Origin: Neorhizobium sp. SOG26
GTDB lineage: Bacteria; Pseudomonadota; Alphaproteobacteria; Rhizobiales; Rhizobiaceae
DNA: 64,000 bases
Assembly: GCF_003491345.1 (NCBI RefSeq)
Contig: NZ_CP025512.1
Location: 248,001-312,000 of the forward strand
Direction: 5' to 3'
Part shown: positions 55,045 through 64,000 of the stretch, piece after piece
How positions within the stretch are numbered: position 1 is the first letter of the stretch
Layout: each line of letters starts with the position of its first letter
Program-made: the position numbers and the translations under genes
Notes under the pieces: generated by a model
What the model was told of the DNA's origin: nothing
The model's input: only the letters and a program-made list of their open reading frames with translations
Database searches by the model: none

Positions 55045-58000
55045 ATGGACACGCTTTCGGCGCGGCACTTCCACGACATCTTTATAGGCGACAGCGAGAT
55101 GGCACGTCTCATGCGCGAGCATGACTGGGCCTCCACCTCGCTCGGTCCGGCGGAGAACTGGCCGAACGCCTTGAAGGTCGCGCTGCGGCTGCTGCTCACC
55201 TCGCGCTTCGAGATGTGGCTGGGCTGGGGCCCGGACATCAACTTCTTCTATAACGACGCCTATATCCCGACCCTCGGCACCAAGCATCCCAAGTCGCTCG
55301 GCGTGCCGACCAAGGAACTCTGGGCGGAAATATGGGACGACATCCAGGGAAGACTTGCCACCGTTTATGAAGAGGGACAGGCGACCTGGGACCGGGCGCT
55401 GCTCCTGGTGCTTGAGCGTCACGGTTATCCGGAAGAAACCTATCATACATTCTCCTACAGCCCGCTGATCGGCGACAGTGGCGAAGTCGAAGGCGTATTC
55501 TGCGCGGTGTCCGAGGAAACCGAACGCGTTCTCAACGAGCGCCGGATGGATACGTTGCGGCAGCTTGCCTTCAGCCTGAGCGCGGCAAAATCCCGCCCGG
55601 CCGTATTCGAGGCTGCATGCATTGCTCTAGGCGAAAACCTGAAGGACCTGCCGTTCAGCCTGCTTTATGAATTCGATGAAGACGGATCCGCAAGGCGTCG
55701 GTGCGCAAACCAGATGGGGGATTGCCATCCCCTGAGTCCTGCGGTGATCGACGGCACGTCCGGCCTATGGGATCTCTGCTCCGCCTGGAATAATCACGCG
55801 ACGCTGGTAGTTGACATTCCAGAAGGCTCGTCGCCGCCGATGGGCGCCTGGGACAAGCCGCCGAAGCGCGCCGCCATCGTGCCGCTGCTCGGGCAAGGCG
55901 GCGGCCGGCCGGAAGGGGTGCTGATCTGCGGCCTCAATCCGTATCTACAGGAAACGGACCACTATATCGACTTCCTCAAGCTCGCGGCTGGCCAGATTGC
56001 TTCGGCGCTTGCAAGCGTCATCGCGTTTGAGGCGGAGCAGCGCCGCTCTGTGGTGCTGGCCGAGGCCGCCCGCCTGAAGGAAGAGGTTGCCGCAAAGCTG
56101 GAGCAGCTCAATCGCCAGCTTGCCGATGAAGTCCAGGTGCGCAAGGCGGAAGCCGAGCGGATGCGCGACCTGTTCCAGCAGGCGCCGAGCTTCATGGCGA
56201 TTCTGGCCGGTCCAGACCATGTCTTCGAGCTCACGAACGACGCTTATCTGCAACTAGTGGGGCATCGCGACCTGCTGGGCCTGCCGGTGCGCCAGGCGCT
56301 GCCGGATATCGAGGGTCAGGGGTTCTATGAACTGCTGGATGACGTTTTCTGGTCCGGCAAGCCCTATATCGGCAAGGCGGTTCCGGTGACGCTCAAGCGT
56401 TCCGCGGACACCAAGGCCGAGGAGCGCTTCGTCAACCTCATCTATCAGCCGATCTTCGATTCCAGCGGCACCGTGACCGGCATCTTTGTTGATGGCTTCG
56501 ATGTCACGCACCAGAAGCGGGCCGAGGAACAGCTTCAGCAGATGAACCAGAGCCTCGAGCAGCGTGTTCGCGAGCGGACCGAGGAGCTTCACAGCGCGCT
56601 TGATCGCTTGCAGGAGGAAGTGGCCGAACGCGAGCAGGCCGAGCAGGCGCTGCGCCAGGCCCAAAAGATGGAGGCGCTCGGCAAGCTGACGGGCGGTGTG
56701 GCGCACGACTTCAACAACCTGCTGCAGGTCGTCAGCGGAAATCTTCAGCTCCTATCGAAGGACCTGCGTGGCAACGCCGCTGCCGAGCGACGGGTGCAGA
56801 ATGCACTGGCGGGCGTTTCGCGCGGCTCCAAGCTTGCCGCACAACTGCTTGCCTTCGGTCGGCGCCAGCCGCTGGAGCCGAAGGTGGTCGACGTGCGCAA
56901 GCTCATCCAGAACATGGATGACATGCTCCGGCGCGCGCTCGGCGAAGAAATAGAGCTTGAGACCGTCATGGCTGGCGGTCTGTGGAACTGCCAGATCGAC
57001 CCCGGCCAGCTCGAAAATGCCATCCTCAACCTTGCGATCAACGCACGCGACGCGATGGACGGTCAGGGCCGCCTTACCATCGAGACCGGCAATTCCATGC
57101 TGGACGACGCCTATGCGCTGGCCCATGAGGACGTGAAGCCCGGCCAATACGTCATGGTAGCGGTGACTGATACTGGCAGCGGTATTGATCCGGCGATCCT
57201 GGAGCGGGTCATCGAGCCGTTCTTCAGCACCAAGGGCGAAGGCAAGGGCAGCGGTCTTGGCCTCTCCATGGTCTACGGCTTCGTCAAGCAGTCCGGCGGA
57301 CACCTGAAGATCTACAGCGAAGTTGGGCACGGTACGACGATACGGATCTACCTGCCGCGCGTTCACCAGGTGGAAGACGCTCTGGAAGACGTGCGCAACA
57401 TGCCCGTTACGGGCGGCACGGAAACCATTCTCGTCGTGGAAGACGACGACGAGGTGCGTGAAACCTCAGTCGCGCTGCTCACTGATCTTGGCTATCGGGT
57501 GCTCAAGGCCAATGATGCGCAGGCAGCCTATGCCATCATCTCCAGCGGCATCGCGATCGACCTGCTGTTCACCGACGTGGTGATGCCGGGGCCGATGCGC
57601 AGCCCCGAACTGGCGCGCCGCGCAAAGGAGATGTTGCCGGGAATCGCCGTGCTGTTCACCTCTGGCTACACGGAGAATTCCATCGTCCATGGCGGCAGGC
57701 TGGATCCCGGCGTCGACCTGCTGTCGAAGCCCTACAGCCGCGAAGCGCTCGCCCGCAAGGTGCGCCAGGTGCTTGGCAACCAGGCACAGCACAAGGTTGC
57801 TGAAACGCAGGAGCCGGCTGCGGTCGCCGATCTGCTGACCCCAGCCTATACGGCGGAATGCCTGCGCGTGCTGGTGGTGGAAGACGACGAACTGATCCGC
57901 GCAAGTACGGTCGACATGCTGGTGGCGAGCGGCCACACCGTGTTCGAGGCGGCGGATGCGCCCTGCGCCATCGACATCCTGCGCAACCAGACGGTCGATG

Positions 58001-58209
58001 TTCTCCTGACCGATGTCGGGCTTCCGGGAATTTCAGGTGTCCAGCTTGCGCGCGACGCCAAGGAGACGATTCCTGCGATCGGAATCGTGTTCGCGAGCGG
58101 CGACGATGTCGGGCGCCACGAGTCCGGCATCAAGGATGCTGTGCAACTGACGAAGCCGTATCTGCTGGAAGACCTGCTCCACGCGCTGAACGGCTTTCGC
58201 CGGCGTTAG
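55045..58209 (+). CDS. Hybrid sensor histidine kinase with two receiver domains
   Basis: Soluble protein of 1054 residues with no membrane segment. N-terminal PAS domain (about 10-165), GAF-like region (about 180-330), coiled coil, second PAS (about 375-490), long coiled coil, HisKA with [12 protein letters not shown] (phospho-His554) and an ATPase domain with [17 protein letters not shown]. Two receivers follow, with VVEDDDEV.../LFTDVVMP (Asp844) and VVEDDELI.../LLTDVGLP (Asp990). There is no output domain, so phosphate likely passes to another protein. ATG 55045 lies after GCAGGGGT. The stop overlaps by three bases the stop of the opposing AraC gene. Confidence 0.9.
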   Translation: MDTLSARHFHDIFIGDSEMARLMREHDWASTSLGPAENWPNALKVALRLLLTSRFEMWLGWGPDINFFYNDAYIPTLGTKHPKSLGVPTKELWAEIWDDIQGRLATVYEEGQATWDRALLLVLERHGYPEETYHTFSYSPLIGDSGEVEGVFCAVSEETERVLNERRMDTLRQLAFSLSAAKSRPAVFEAACIALGENLKDLPFSLLYEFDEDGSARRRCANQMGDCHPLSPAVIDGTSGLWDLCSAWNNHATLVVDIPEGSSPPMGAWDKPPKRAAIVPLLGQGGGRPEGVLICGLNPYLQETDHYIDFLKLAAGQIASALASVIAFEAEQRRSVVLAEAARLKEEVAAKLEQLNRQLADEVQVRKAEAERMRDLFQQAPSFMAILAGPDHVFELTNDAYLQLVGHRDLLGLPVRQALPDIEGQGFYELLDDVFWSGKPYIGKAVPVTLKRSADTKAEERFVNLIYQPIFDSSGTVTGIFVDGFDVTHQKRAEEQLQQMNQSLEQRVRERTEELHSALDRLQEEVAEREQAEQALRQAQKMEALGKLTGGVAHDFNNLLQVVSGNLQLLSKDLRGNAAAERRVQNALAGVSRGSKLAAQLLAFGRRQPLEPKVVDVRKLIQNMDDMLRRALGEEIELETVMAGGLWNCQIDPGQLENAILNLAINARDAMDGQGRLTIETGNSMLDDAYALAHEDVKPGQYVMVAVTDTGSGIDPAILERVIEPFFSTKGEGKGSGLGLSMVYGFVKQSGGHLKIYSEVGHGTTIRIYLPRVHQVEDALEDVRNMPVTGGTETILVVEDDDEVRETSVALLTDLGYRVLKANDAQAAYAIISSGIAIDLLFTDVVMPGPMRSPELARRAKEMLPGIAVLFTSGYTENSIVHGGRLDPGVDLLSKPYSREALARKVRQVLGNQAQHKVAETQEPAAVADLLTPAYTAECLRVLVVEDDELIRASTVDMLVASGHTVFEAADAPCAIDILRNQTVDVLLTDVGLPGISGVQLARDAKETIPAIGIVFASGDDVGRHESGIKDAVQLTKPYLLEDLLHALNGFRRR

Positions 58210-59141
58210 GCCACCTTGGCCGGCGATGCGATCATCGAGCTTGCCCGGATACGGGCGGCTTTCCTGTATTCACGCGGCGTAAAGCCCGTTTCCAGCCGGA
58301 AGTAGCGGTTGAAGTTCGAGAGATTGTTGAACCCCGCTTCAAAGCAGATGTCGGTGATCGGCACGTCGGTTTCGGCGAGCAGCGTTCGCGCCCGCCAAAC
58401 GCGCACCGAGCGGCTATAGGCCGAAAAGTTCATGCCGGTCAGGCGCCGGAAGGCGCGGGAGAAGGCCGAGGGTTCGAGCCCCACGAGCCCGGCCACCTCG
58501 TTCATGGAGGCTCCCGGATTGGACTGCATGATCTGGATGGCGCGGTCGATCCGCCGATGCCGCCGGTCCGACATGTCGTTATAGGTCGCGGTGAAATGTT
58601 CGCTGGCGAGCAGCCGCTTTTGCGGCGCTGCCTCTATCCGCTCCAGGATCTCGATGAAAAGGCCAAGTCGCGGGCCACCATGGTTTTCATGCAGCTCGAT
58701 CACCTTCGAGCCGATCTCGGTCGCTTCGGGGCCAAGGATCTCAATGCCGCGGTCGGCAATCGGCTTCAGGCGGTGAAGGACTTCGAATTCCGGACAGACC
58801 GACCGCACGCCGATCAGCGCATCGGCATCGAACTGCAGCACCAGGTCGCGGCCCGGCAGGTGAGGGGCGCCGGGCGTGATCCAGTTATGCGGCATGTTGG
58901 TGCCGGTCAGCATCAGGTGCCCCGGTTTGAAGGGTCCCACATAGTCCCCGACATAAGCGAAGCCCTGGGCGGCTGGGATGTAATGGATTTCCCATTCCGG
59001 ATGGTAGTTCCAGATGCAGATCGGGTTCGGATAGTCGTCGCGGCGGATGAGGTAGGACATGCCGCGCGGCAGGACGATCTGCTCACGCGTGGCGGTGAAG
59101 GTGTCCGAAGCAGAGCGCGGGAAATCTGGTGCAACGGACAC
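58206..59141 (-). CDS. AraC-family regulator of the divergent sugar/polyol operon
   Basis: Protein of 311 residues with N-terminal cupin domain (WNYHPEWEIHYIPAAQGFAYVGDYVGPFKPG in part) and C-terminal double helix-turn-helix (MNEVAGLVGLEPSAFSRAFRRLTG and ITDICFEAGFNNLSNFNRYF in parts). Start GTG 59141 with GGAGA seven bases upstream; the frame is open much further but overlaps the transporter gene on the other strand. The divergent intergenic space of 138 bases contains palindrome TTCGC-A-GCGAA (59186-59196), a possible binding site. Confidence 0.86.
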   Translation of the reverse strand: MSVAPDFPRSASDTFTATREQIVLPRGMSYLIRRDDYPNPICIWNYHPEWEIHYIPAAQGFAYVGDYVGPFKPGHLMLTGTNMPHNWITPGAPHLPGRDLVLQFDADALIGVRSVCPEFEVLHRLKPIADRGIEILGPEATEIGSKVIELHENHGGPRLGLFIEILERIEAAPQKRLLASEHFTATYNDMSDRRHRRIDRAIQIMQSNPGASMNEVAGLVGLEPSAFSRAFRRLTGMNFSAYSRSVRVWRARTLLAETDVPITDICFEAGFNNLSNFNRYFRLETGFTPREYRKAARIRASSMIASPAKVA

Positions 59142-59185
59142 CGGAACTCTCCATAAAGACCAAGCTAAAGTCAAAATAGTATCAT

Positions 59186-59196
59186 TTCGCAGCGAA
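59186..59196. promoter_or_regulatory. Palindrome in the AraC-transporter divergent region
   Basis: Perfect arms TTCGC and GCGAA around one A, midway between the two divergent starts; possible regulator site. Confidence 0.3.
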
Positions 59197-59279
59197 TTGC
59201 AAACTAGTTCCTCCGTGCGCTCTTGGCACAATCGCGGTTGTCGACGGCCATTGGGAACTGCCGTCCATGGGAGGAAATC

Positions 59280-60530
59280 ATGAGATTGAACACGCTCCGC
59301 GCCGGGTGCGCGGTTATCGCCTTGCTCACCGCATCCAGTGCATTTGCCGCCGCCCAGTGCAGTGACGATCTTCGCATCCTGGCACAGCCGCGAGACGGCC
59401 TGACACTGCTCGAGAAGTATGTCGACGAGTTCGAGGAACTCTCGGGCGCCGGCTTCGAGATCAGCTACCTCAACGAAAACGATCGTCGCGCCAAGTCGCA
59501 GGCAGATGCCTCGACGGTCGGAAGCTTCAATGTCTATTACGTGGACGAAGCCAACCTTGCGCTTTTTGCATCCTCCGGCTGGATCGTCCCGTTGGAAGGT
59601 TATTACCCGAAGGAATACGACTACAACGACTTCGATGCCGGCATGCGCGCTGCCGCCACCTATGACGGCAAACAGTGGTTTGCGCCGATCCAGGGCGGCG
59701 GCGACCTGATGGTCTACCGCACTGATCTTCTGGAAAAGGCCGGCATCCAGCCGCCGAAGACCTGGGAGGAATACGTCGCGGCGGTCAAGAAGCTGCATGA
59801 TCCGGACAACGGCGTCTACGGCACGGCTCTGCGTGGCCAGCGTGGTTCCGGCGCGAACGTCTGGCGCTGGATGCCGCTGTTCAAAGCCAATGGTGGCGAG
59901 TGGTTCAAGGACGGCAAGCCTGCGTTCAACTCGGAAGCGGCGGTGAAGGCAACGGAAGCCTATCTCGACCTCTTCAAGTATTCCGCACCGGGCACCCAGA
60001 CGGGTTCCTGGGATGAGTCCACAGGCGCTTTCCGGGCCGGAAAGGTTGCGATCATCATCGAATCCGCTCCGCTTGGCGGCATGTCGGTCGACAAGGCGCA
60101 GAGCCAGGTGGCTGACAAGGTTGCCTTCTCCGTTCCGCCGTCGCCGCTGCCGGGTGGTGGTTACGCCCACGGCTTCGCCATCGCCTCCAAGGCAAATGCG
60201 ACCGAGGAAGAAAAGGCCTGCGCAGGCCTCTTCGTTGCCTGGGCAACCTCCAAGGAGCAGGAAGCACGGCGTCTGGAAGCCGGCCAGCCGGGCGAACTGA
60301 CCCGCACCAGCACCTACCAGAGCCCGGAATACGCCAAGACCTTCGGCCAGAACCTGTCGGACGCCATGGCGGCAACCGGCGAAAAGACGACCGTCACCTT
60401 CTGGCAGGATGCACGCTGGCAGGAACTCGGCAACCAGTGGGGTATCATGCTCGAAGAGCTGATCACCGGCAGCCGCAAGGACATCAAGGCGACGCTCGAC
60501 GAACTCGAGGCCTTCGCCGCCAAGCTCTGA
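59280..60530 (+). CDS. Sugar/polyol ABC transporter, periplasmic binding protein
   Basis: CUT1-type extracellular binding protein, 416 residues with signal peptide (residues about 1-25, AFAAAQC). Features YYVDEANLALFASSGWIVPLEGY (in part), GGGDLMVYRTDLLEKAGIQPPKTWEEY (in part) and the C-terminal ELTRTSTYQSPEY match polyol/sugar binders. Substrate probably a polyol such as xylitol or sorbitol, inferred from the dehydrogenase gene in the operon. ATG 59280 has GGGAGGAAA. A stem-loop follows its stop. Confidence 0.88.
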   Translation: MRLNTLRAGCAVIALLTASSAFAAAQCSDDLRILAQPRDGLTLLEKYVDEFEELSGAGFEISYLNENDRRAKSQADASTVGSFNVYYVDEANLALFASSGWIVPLEGYYPKEYDYNDFDAGMRAAATYDGKQWFAPIQGGGDLMVYRTDLLEKAGIQPPKTWEEYVAAVKKLHDPDNGVYGTALRGQRGSGANVWRWMPLFKANGGEWFKDGKPAFNSEAAVKATEAYLDLFKYSAPGTQTGSWDESTGAFRAGKVAIIIESAPLGGMSVDKAQSQVADKVAFSVPPSPLPGGGYAHGFAIASKANATEEEKACAGLFVAWATSKEQEARRLEAGQPGELTRTSTYQSPEYAKTFGQNLSDAMAATGEKTTVTFWQDARWQELGNQWGIMLEELITGSRKDIKATLDELEAFAAKL

Positions 60531-60550
60531 CGCCTCCCAAGGCACCGCCG

Positions 60551-60575
60551 GGGCGCGCCGGGAAACGGCGCGCCC
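60551..60575 (+). promoter_or_regulatory. Intercistronic stem-loop after the binding-protein gene
   Basis: Perfect 10-base arms GGGCGCGCCG (60551-60560) and CGGCGCGCCC (60566-60575), loop GGAAA, no T-run. Same position as in the agl and pot operons. Confidence 0.7.
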
Positions 60576-60598
60576 ATCCCCAATCGTGAGGATCTGCC

Positions 60599-61462
60599 AT
60601 GCGTCGCGGCCGCTCGCTGCCTTATGTGTTTCTCGGGCCCACCCTGGGCATCCTGGTCGTGCTGGCTTTGGTGCCGACGATCTATGCGATCAACATTTCG
60701 CTGCAGAACCGCACCCTGTCGCAGCCGACTGCTGACTATGTCTGGTTCGCCAACTATGTCGCGCTTTTCTCCGATGCCCGCTTCCTCAACGCGCTCTGGG
60801 TGTCGTTCAAGTGGGAAATCATCAGCGTCACCGCGACCATGGTCACCGGGCTGGCGCTCGGCATCGCCATGTTCGAGGCGGCAAGCCCGCGGGTGCGCAA
60901 CATCCTCTGCGTTCTTTTCATCATCCCGGTCCTGCTGCCGCGCGTTTGCGCCGCCTTTGTCTGGAAGTTCTCCTTCCATCCGCTTTATGGCGCGCTGACC
61001 TGGCCGGTGCGCGAGATCACCGGCAGCACGCCGGATATCCTTTCTACGCCGCTCGGTGCACTGCTTGCGGTCGCCTTCGTGGATGTCTGGCAGTGGGGTC
61101 TCTTCTTCGCCGTCATCATCCTGAAGCTGCTGGAGTCCCTGCCGCCGCAGCCGCTGGAGGCCGCCCGCATCGACCGCGCCTCGCGTTTTGGCGTGCATCG
61201 TTTCGTCACGCTGCCGATGCTGAAGGCGCCGTTGATCAGCCTGCTGCTGGTCAAGGCGATCGAGAGCCTGCGTTCATTCGACCTCGTTTACGTTATGACG
61301 CGCGGCGGTCCCGGCATCTCCACCGAAACGCTCGACATGTACGCCTATTCGCAGGGCTTCATCGAATCCGGGAAGATCTCCTATGCCTCGTCCATGGCGG
61401 TCATCATGATGGTTCTGACGATCGTCACCTTCACCTTCACCTGGAAGAGGCTGAACCGATGA
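60599..61462 (+). CDS. Sugar/polyol ABC transporter permease (MalF type)
   Basis: Six-helix permease of 287 residues, first helix at about 10-30 (YVFLGPTLGILVVLALVPTI), EAA loop QPLEAARIDRASRFGVHRFV at about 182-201. It precedes a second permease with ATGA start-stop overlap, so translation is coupled. Confidence 0.92.
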   Translation: MRRGRSLPYVFLGPTLGILVVLALVPTIYAINISLQNRTLSQPTADYVWFANYVALFSDARFLNALWVSFKWEIISVTATMVTGLALGIAMFEAASPRVRNILCVLFIIPVLLPRVCAAFVWKFSFHPLYGALTWPVREITGSTPDILSTPLGALLAVAFVDVWQWGLFFAVIILKLLESLPPQPLEAARIDRASRFGVHRFVTLPMLKAPLISLLLVKAIESLRSFDLVYVMTRGGPGISTETLDMYAYSQGFIESGKISYASSMAVIMMVLTIVTFTFTWKRLNR

Positions 61463-62277
61463 AGATCTCGACCCTTCTGCTCAGGCTCCTCCTGATTCTT
61501 GCCGCCGCGCTTGTCGTGCTGCCGCTGTTGTGGACGCTGCTCAACGCGTTCAAGACCAATGCCGACCTGCTGGTCAGCACGCCAAAGCTCGTCTTCCAGC
61601 CGGTTTGGGACAACATGAGTTATGTCCTGAACCGCCGCTCCGTGGCGCGCGCGCTGACGAACTCGCTGATCATCTGCTCCACCGCGGTGCTGATCGGCGC
61701 CGTGATCGGTGTACCGGCGGCTTATGTCATTGCCCGCTTCAAGAACCGGCTGACGGCAGAAGCCCAGTTTTTCGTCCTGTCGCTGCGCTTCCTGCCGCCG
61801 GTCGCGATCGCCATCCCGATGCTGGTGATCTGGCTCGGGCTCGACCTCTACGACACTCGGCTATCGCTGATCGTCACCTACCTGATCGTGACGGCGTCGA
61901 TTACCATCTGGCTCTCGGTGCCGTCCTTCGAGCGCGTCAGCCTGCATGTGGAGGAGGCCGCGCGCGTCGATGGCCTCGGACCCTATGCGACCTTCTTCCG
62001 GATCGCCCTGCCGATCGCCCGCTTCCAGATCTTCGGCGCGATCGCCTTCTCCTTCGTGCTGGTCTGGAACGAGTTCCTGCTCGCCATGATGCTGACGACG
62101 TCGAAAGCGAAGACGCTGCCCATCATTGCCTCGGAAATGTCGCAGCTCGGCATGAACGTCCCCTGGGGCATCCTCAACGCCGCCGTTGTCCTCCTGTCCC
62201 TGCCGCCACTGATCCTGCTCGGCGTCATGGCCGGGGGCTTGAATGCCGCATTCTCAAAGAAAACTGATCAAGGTTGA
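61459..62277 (+). CDS. Sugar/polyol ABC transporter permease (MalG type)
   Basis: Permease of 272 residues starting in the ATGA overlap at 61459 ([20 protein letters not shown]). Five or six helices, EAA loop [20 protein letters not shown] at about 158-177, C-terminus [17 protein letters not shown]. The frame is open upstream within the first permease gene but without similarity. Five bases separate its stop from the dehydrogenase start. Confidence 0.92.
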   Translation: MKISTLLLRLLLILAAALVVLPLLWTLLNAFKTNADLLVSTPKLVFQPVWDNMSYVLNRRSVARALTNSLIICSTAVLIGAVIGVPAAYVIARFKNRLTAEAQFFVLSLRFLPPVAIAIPMLVIWLGLDLYDTRLSLIVTYLIVTASITIWLSVPSFERVSLHVEEAARVDGLGPYATFFRIALPIARFQIFGAIAFSFVLVWNEFLLAMMLTTSKAKTLPIIASEMSQLGMNVPWGILNAAVVLLSLPPLILLGVMAGGLNAAFSKKTDQG

Positions 62278-62282
62278 TACTC

Positions 62283-63329
62283 ATGAAAGCACTTGTCCTC
62301 GAACGTGTTGGCGAACTCTCCCTGCGTGATATCGACCTTCCTCAGGAGATGGGCCCGGACGACGTCCGCATCCGCCTGCACACGGTCGGCGTCTGTGGCA
62401 GCGACGTGCACTATTACACCCATGGCCGGATCGGCGACTTTGTCGTCAACGAGCCGATGGTGCTGGGTCACGAAGCGGCCGGCACGGTTATCGAGGTCGG
62501 CGCCAACGTGACGCAACTTCAGCCGGGCGACCGGGTCTGCATGGAGCCGGGTATTCCGGATCCCAAGTCCCGCGCCTCCCGCCTCGGCCTCTACAACGTC
62601 GATCCGGCCGTGACCTTCTGGGCAACGCCGCCGGTGCACGGCGTGCTCGTGCCCGAAACGGTTCATCCGGCAAGCTTCACCTACAAGCTGCCCGACAACG
62701 TTTCCTTCGCCGAAGGCGCGATGGTCGAGCCGTTTGCGGTTGGCATGCAGGCGGCAACCCGGGCGAAGATCACCCCCGGCGACACGGCGGTGGTCACGGG
62801 TTGCGGCACGATCGGCATCATGGTGGCGCTTGCAGCCCTTGCTGGCGGCTGCTCGCGGGTGCTGATCTCCGACCTGTCGGAAACCAAGCTGAAGCTCGCC
62901 GAGACCTATGACGGCATCACCGGCGTCAACCTGCGCGAACAGAACCTGGTCGAGGCAGTCAACACGGCAACCGATGGCTGGGGCGCGGACATTGTTTTCG
63001 AATGCTCAGGTGCCGCCGCCGCCGTGCGCGACCTCTTTAAGGTCGTGCGTCCGGGCGGCACGGTCGTTCTCGTCGGCCTGCCGCCGGAGCCGGTGCCGAT
63101 GGACATCGCCGCAGCATGCTCGCGCGAATGCCGCATCGAGACCGTCTTCCGTTATGCCAATGTCTTCGACCGGGCGCTCGCCCTGATCGCGGCCGGTAAG
63201 GTGGACCTGAAGCCGCTGGTTTCCGGCACCTTCTCGTTCGACCAGTCGATTGCAGCTTTCGAGCGGGCCGCCGAAGCACGCCCTGAAGACGTGAAGCTGC
63301 AGATCATCGTCGATGGGGAGAGGAACTGA
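62283..63329 (+). CDS. Zinc-dependent polyol dehydrogenase, xylitol dehydrogenase-like
   Basis: Medium-chain dehydrogenase of 348 residues, NAD-dependent by its Asp after [10 protein letters not shown]...VLISDLS. Catalytic zinc ligands in [11 protein letters not shown] and LGHEAAG. The structural-zinc cysteine lobe is missing: [20 protein letters not shown] replaces the four Cys, as in rhizobial xylitol dehydrogenases. It probably oxidises the transported polyol to a ketose. ATG 62283 is favoured over a TTG three codons upstream. Stop and next start overlap by one base. Confidence 0.88.
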   Translation: MKALVLERVGELSLRDIDLPQEMGPDDVRIRLHTVGVCGSDVHYYTHGRIGDFVVNEPMVLGHEAAGTVIEVGANVTQLQPGDRVCMEPGIPDPKSRASRLGLYNVDPAVTFWATPPVHGVLVPETVHPASFTYKLPDNVSFAEGAMVEPFAVGMQAATRAKITPGDTAVVTGCGTIGIMVALAALAGGCSRVLISDLSETKLKLAETYDGITGVNLREQNLVEAVNTATDGWGADIVFECSGAAAAVRDLFKVVRPGGTVVLVGLPPEPVPMDIAAACSRECRIETVFRYANVFDRALALIAAGKVDLKPLVSGTFSFDQSIAAFERAAEARPEDVKLQIIVDGERN

Positions 63330-64000
63330 TGGCGACAGTCGAATGCCGTGACATCCGCAAGGTCTATGGCGCCCTCGAAGTCATGCGGGACTTCAACCTG
63401 AAGGTCGACGACCACGAGTTCGTGGTGTTCCTCGGTCCCTCAGGTTGCGGCAAGTCCACCATGCTGCGGATGATTGCCGGCCTGGAGGAAATCACCGGCG
63501 GCGAACTCCTGATCGGCGGCCAGCGCATGAACGACCGCGATCCGGGCGACCGCGGCATCGCCATGGTCTTCCAGAACTATGCGCTTTATCCGCATATGAG
63601 CGTGCGCGAGAACATCACCTTTGGGCTGGAGCGGTCCGGAGTGCCGAAGGCCGAGATAGAAGGTCGGCTGGCGCCGGTGGTCGAGAGCCTCGGGCTTGGT
63701 GTCTACCTCTCACGCAAGCCGACCGAGCTTTCCGGCGGCCAGCAGCAACGCGTGGCGATTGCCCGCGCCATGATCAAGACACCGGAAGTCTTCCTGTTCG
63801 ACGAGCCGCTCTCCAACCTTGATGCCAAGCTACGGGGCAGTTTGCGGGTGGAAATCGCCCGCCTGCATCGCAGCCTGAAGACCACCAGTATCTACGTGAC
63901 CCACGACCAGCTCGAGGCGATGACGCTGGCCGACCGGATCGTGTTGATGAAGGACGGCCGGATCGAGCAGATGGGAACGCCAGAGGAAATCTACCAGACG
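63329..64000 (+). CDS. Sugar/polyol ABC transporter ATPase (cut by window end)
   Basis: MalK/UgpC-type ATPase with 224 residues visible; a further 110-150 are expected beyond the window. Walker [10 protein letters not shown] at 36-44, Q-loop [13 protein letters not shown], signature [14 protein letters not shown] at about 133, Walker [15 protein letters not shown], switch His in [13 protein letters not shown] 63329 overlaps the dehydrogenase stop by one base and has GGGGAGAGGA upstream. Completes the transporter of the operon. Confidence 0.93.
   Translation, partial: MATVECRDIRKVYGALEVMRDFNLKVDDHEFVVFLGPSGCGKSTMLRMIAGLEEITGGELLIGGQRMNDRDPGDRGIAMVFQNYALYPHMSVRENITFGLERSGVPKAEIEGRLAPVVESLGLGVYLSRKPTELSGGQQQRVAIARAMIKTPEVFLFDEPLSNLDAKLRGSLRVEIARLHRSLKTTSIYVTHDQLEAMTLADRIVLMKDGRIEQMGTPEEIYQT

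Noticed and set aside
58206..58209. Overlapping stop codons of the hybrid kinase and the AraC gene
   Set aside because: A four-base convergent overlap is common in compact genomes and needs no special explanation.
59224..59241. Sigma-54-like TGGCAC before the polyol operon
   Set aside because: The -12 part (CGGTTG) does not match TTGC at the required spacing.
1..64000. Mobile element, prophage, CRISPR or defence island
   Set aside because: No integrase, transposase, phage structural gene, direct-repeat array or tRNA-flanking attachment duplicate was seen; gene content is core metabolism and regulation.

Overview
The window looks like chromosomal DNA of a Rhizobiaceae alphaproteobacterium (Sinorhizobium/Ensifer, Rhizobium or Agrobacterium relatives; genus not resolved). 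Grounds: the FlbT-FlgD-FliQ-FlhA-FliR flagellar block, the agl alpha-glucoside operon, the zwf-pgl-edd operon, a CbrA/PdhS-type kinase, a RirA-type iron regulator, and a tRNA-His without G-1 but with A73. From memory the gene order resembles two stretches of the Sinorhizobium meliloti chromosome (agl/zwf and aceA-potFGHI-acsA2-cbrA-iolA-rirA); this was not checked by alignment. I see no prophage, integrase, transposase, CRISPR array, toxin-antitoxin pair or plasmid origin. No stretch over 300 bases lacks a gene.

Layout. 1-6350: end of a flagellar operon (flbT partial, flgD, fliQ, flhA, fliR, a FliJ-like coiled-coil protein, flgJ, an FlgN-like protein, a membrane-anchored protein), closed by a terminator. 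6454-9212: an orphan Wzz/PCP-type membrane protein and folD. 9346-15776: aglEFGAK, uptake and hydrolysis of alpha-glucosides. 15899-20466: a PilZ-like small protein, then zwf-pgl-edd on the minus strand, which feeds glucose 6-phosphate into the Entner-Doudoroff pathway. 20569-24924: a gamma-glutamylputrescine oxidase/synthetase-like pair, a YhiN-family flavoprotein and a small membrane protein. 25053-31279: a chemoreceptor, a LysR regulator, aceA with an 83-residue neighbour, and a divergent ScfR/RamB-type regulator. 31404-37464: potFGHI-type polyamine importer and acetoacetyl-CoA synthetase. 37728-42298: cbrA (minus), a phasin gene and tRNA-His. 42529-47734: a small XRE protein, LysR/mmsA, small proteins, rirA and an AbrB-family membrane protein. 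47738-54816: a TadG-like protein, gluconokinase, and several regulators and oxidoreductases. 55045-64000: a double-receiver hybrid histidine kinase, an AraC regulator and a CUT1 polyol/sugar ABC operon with a xylitol-dehydrogenase-like enzyme, cut by the window end.

The metabolic genes fit together. AglA releases glucose, Zwf/Pgl/Edd (and gluconokinase) carry it to 2-keto-3-deoxy-6-phosphogluconate, aceA and acetoacetyl-CoA synthetase serve C2 and storage-polymer carbon, and the phasin coats polyhydroxybutyrate granules. No gene cluster stands out as a new defence or biosynthetic system. The most interesting signals are in non-coding DNA: a perfect CtrA-type box before cbrA, a tandem palindrome on the phasin promoter, an Irr-like box on the rirA promoter, 10-11 bp stem-loops directly after the solute-binding-protein gene in all three ABC operons, and a possible small RNA between acsA2 and cbrA.
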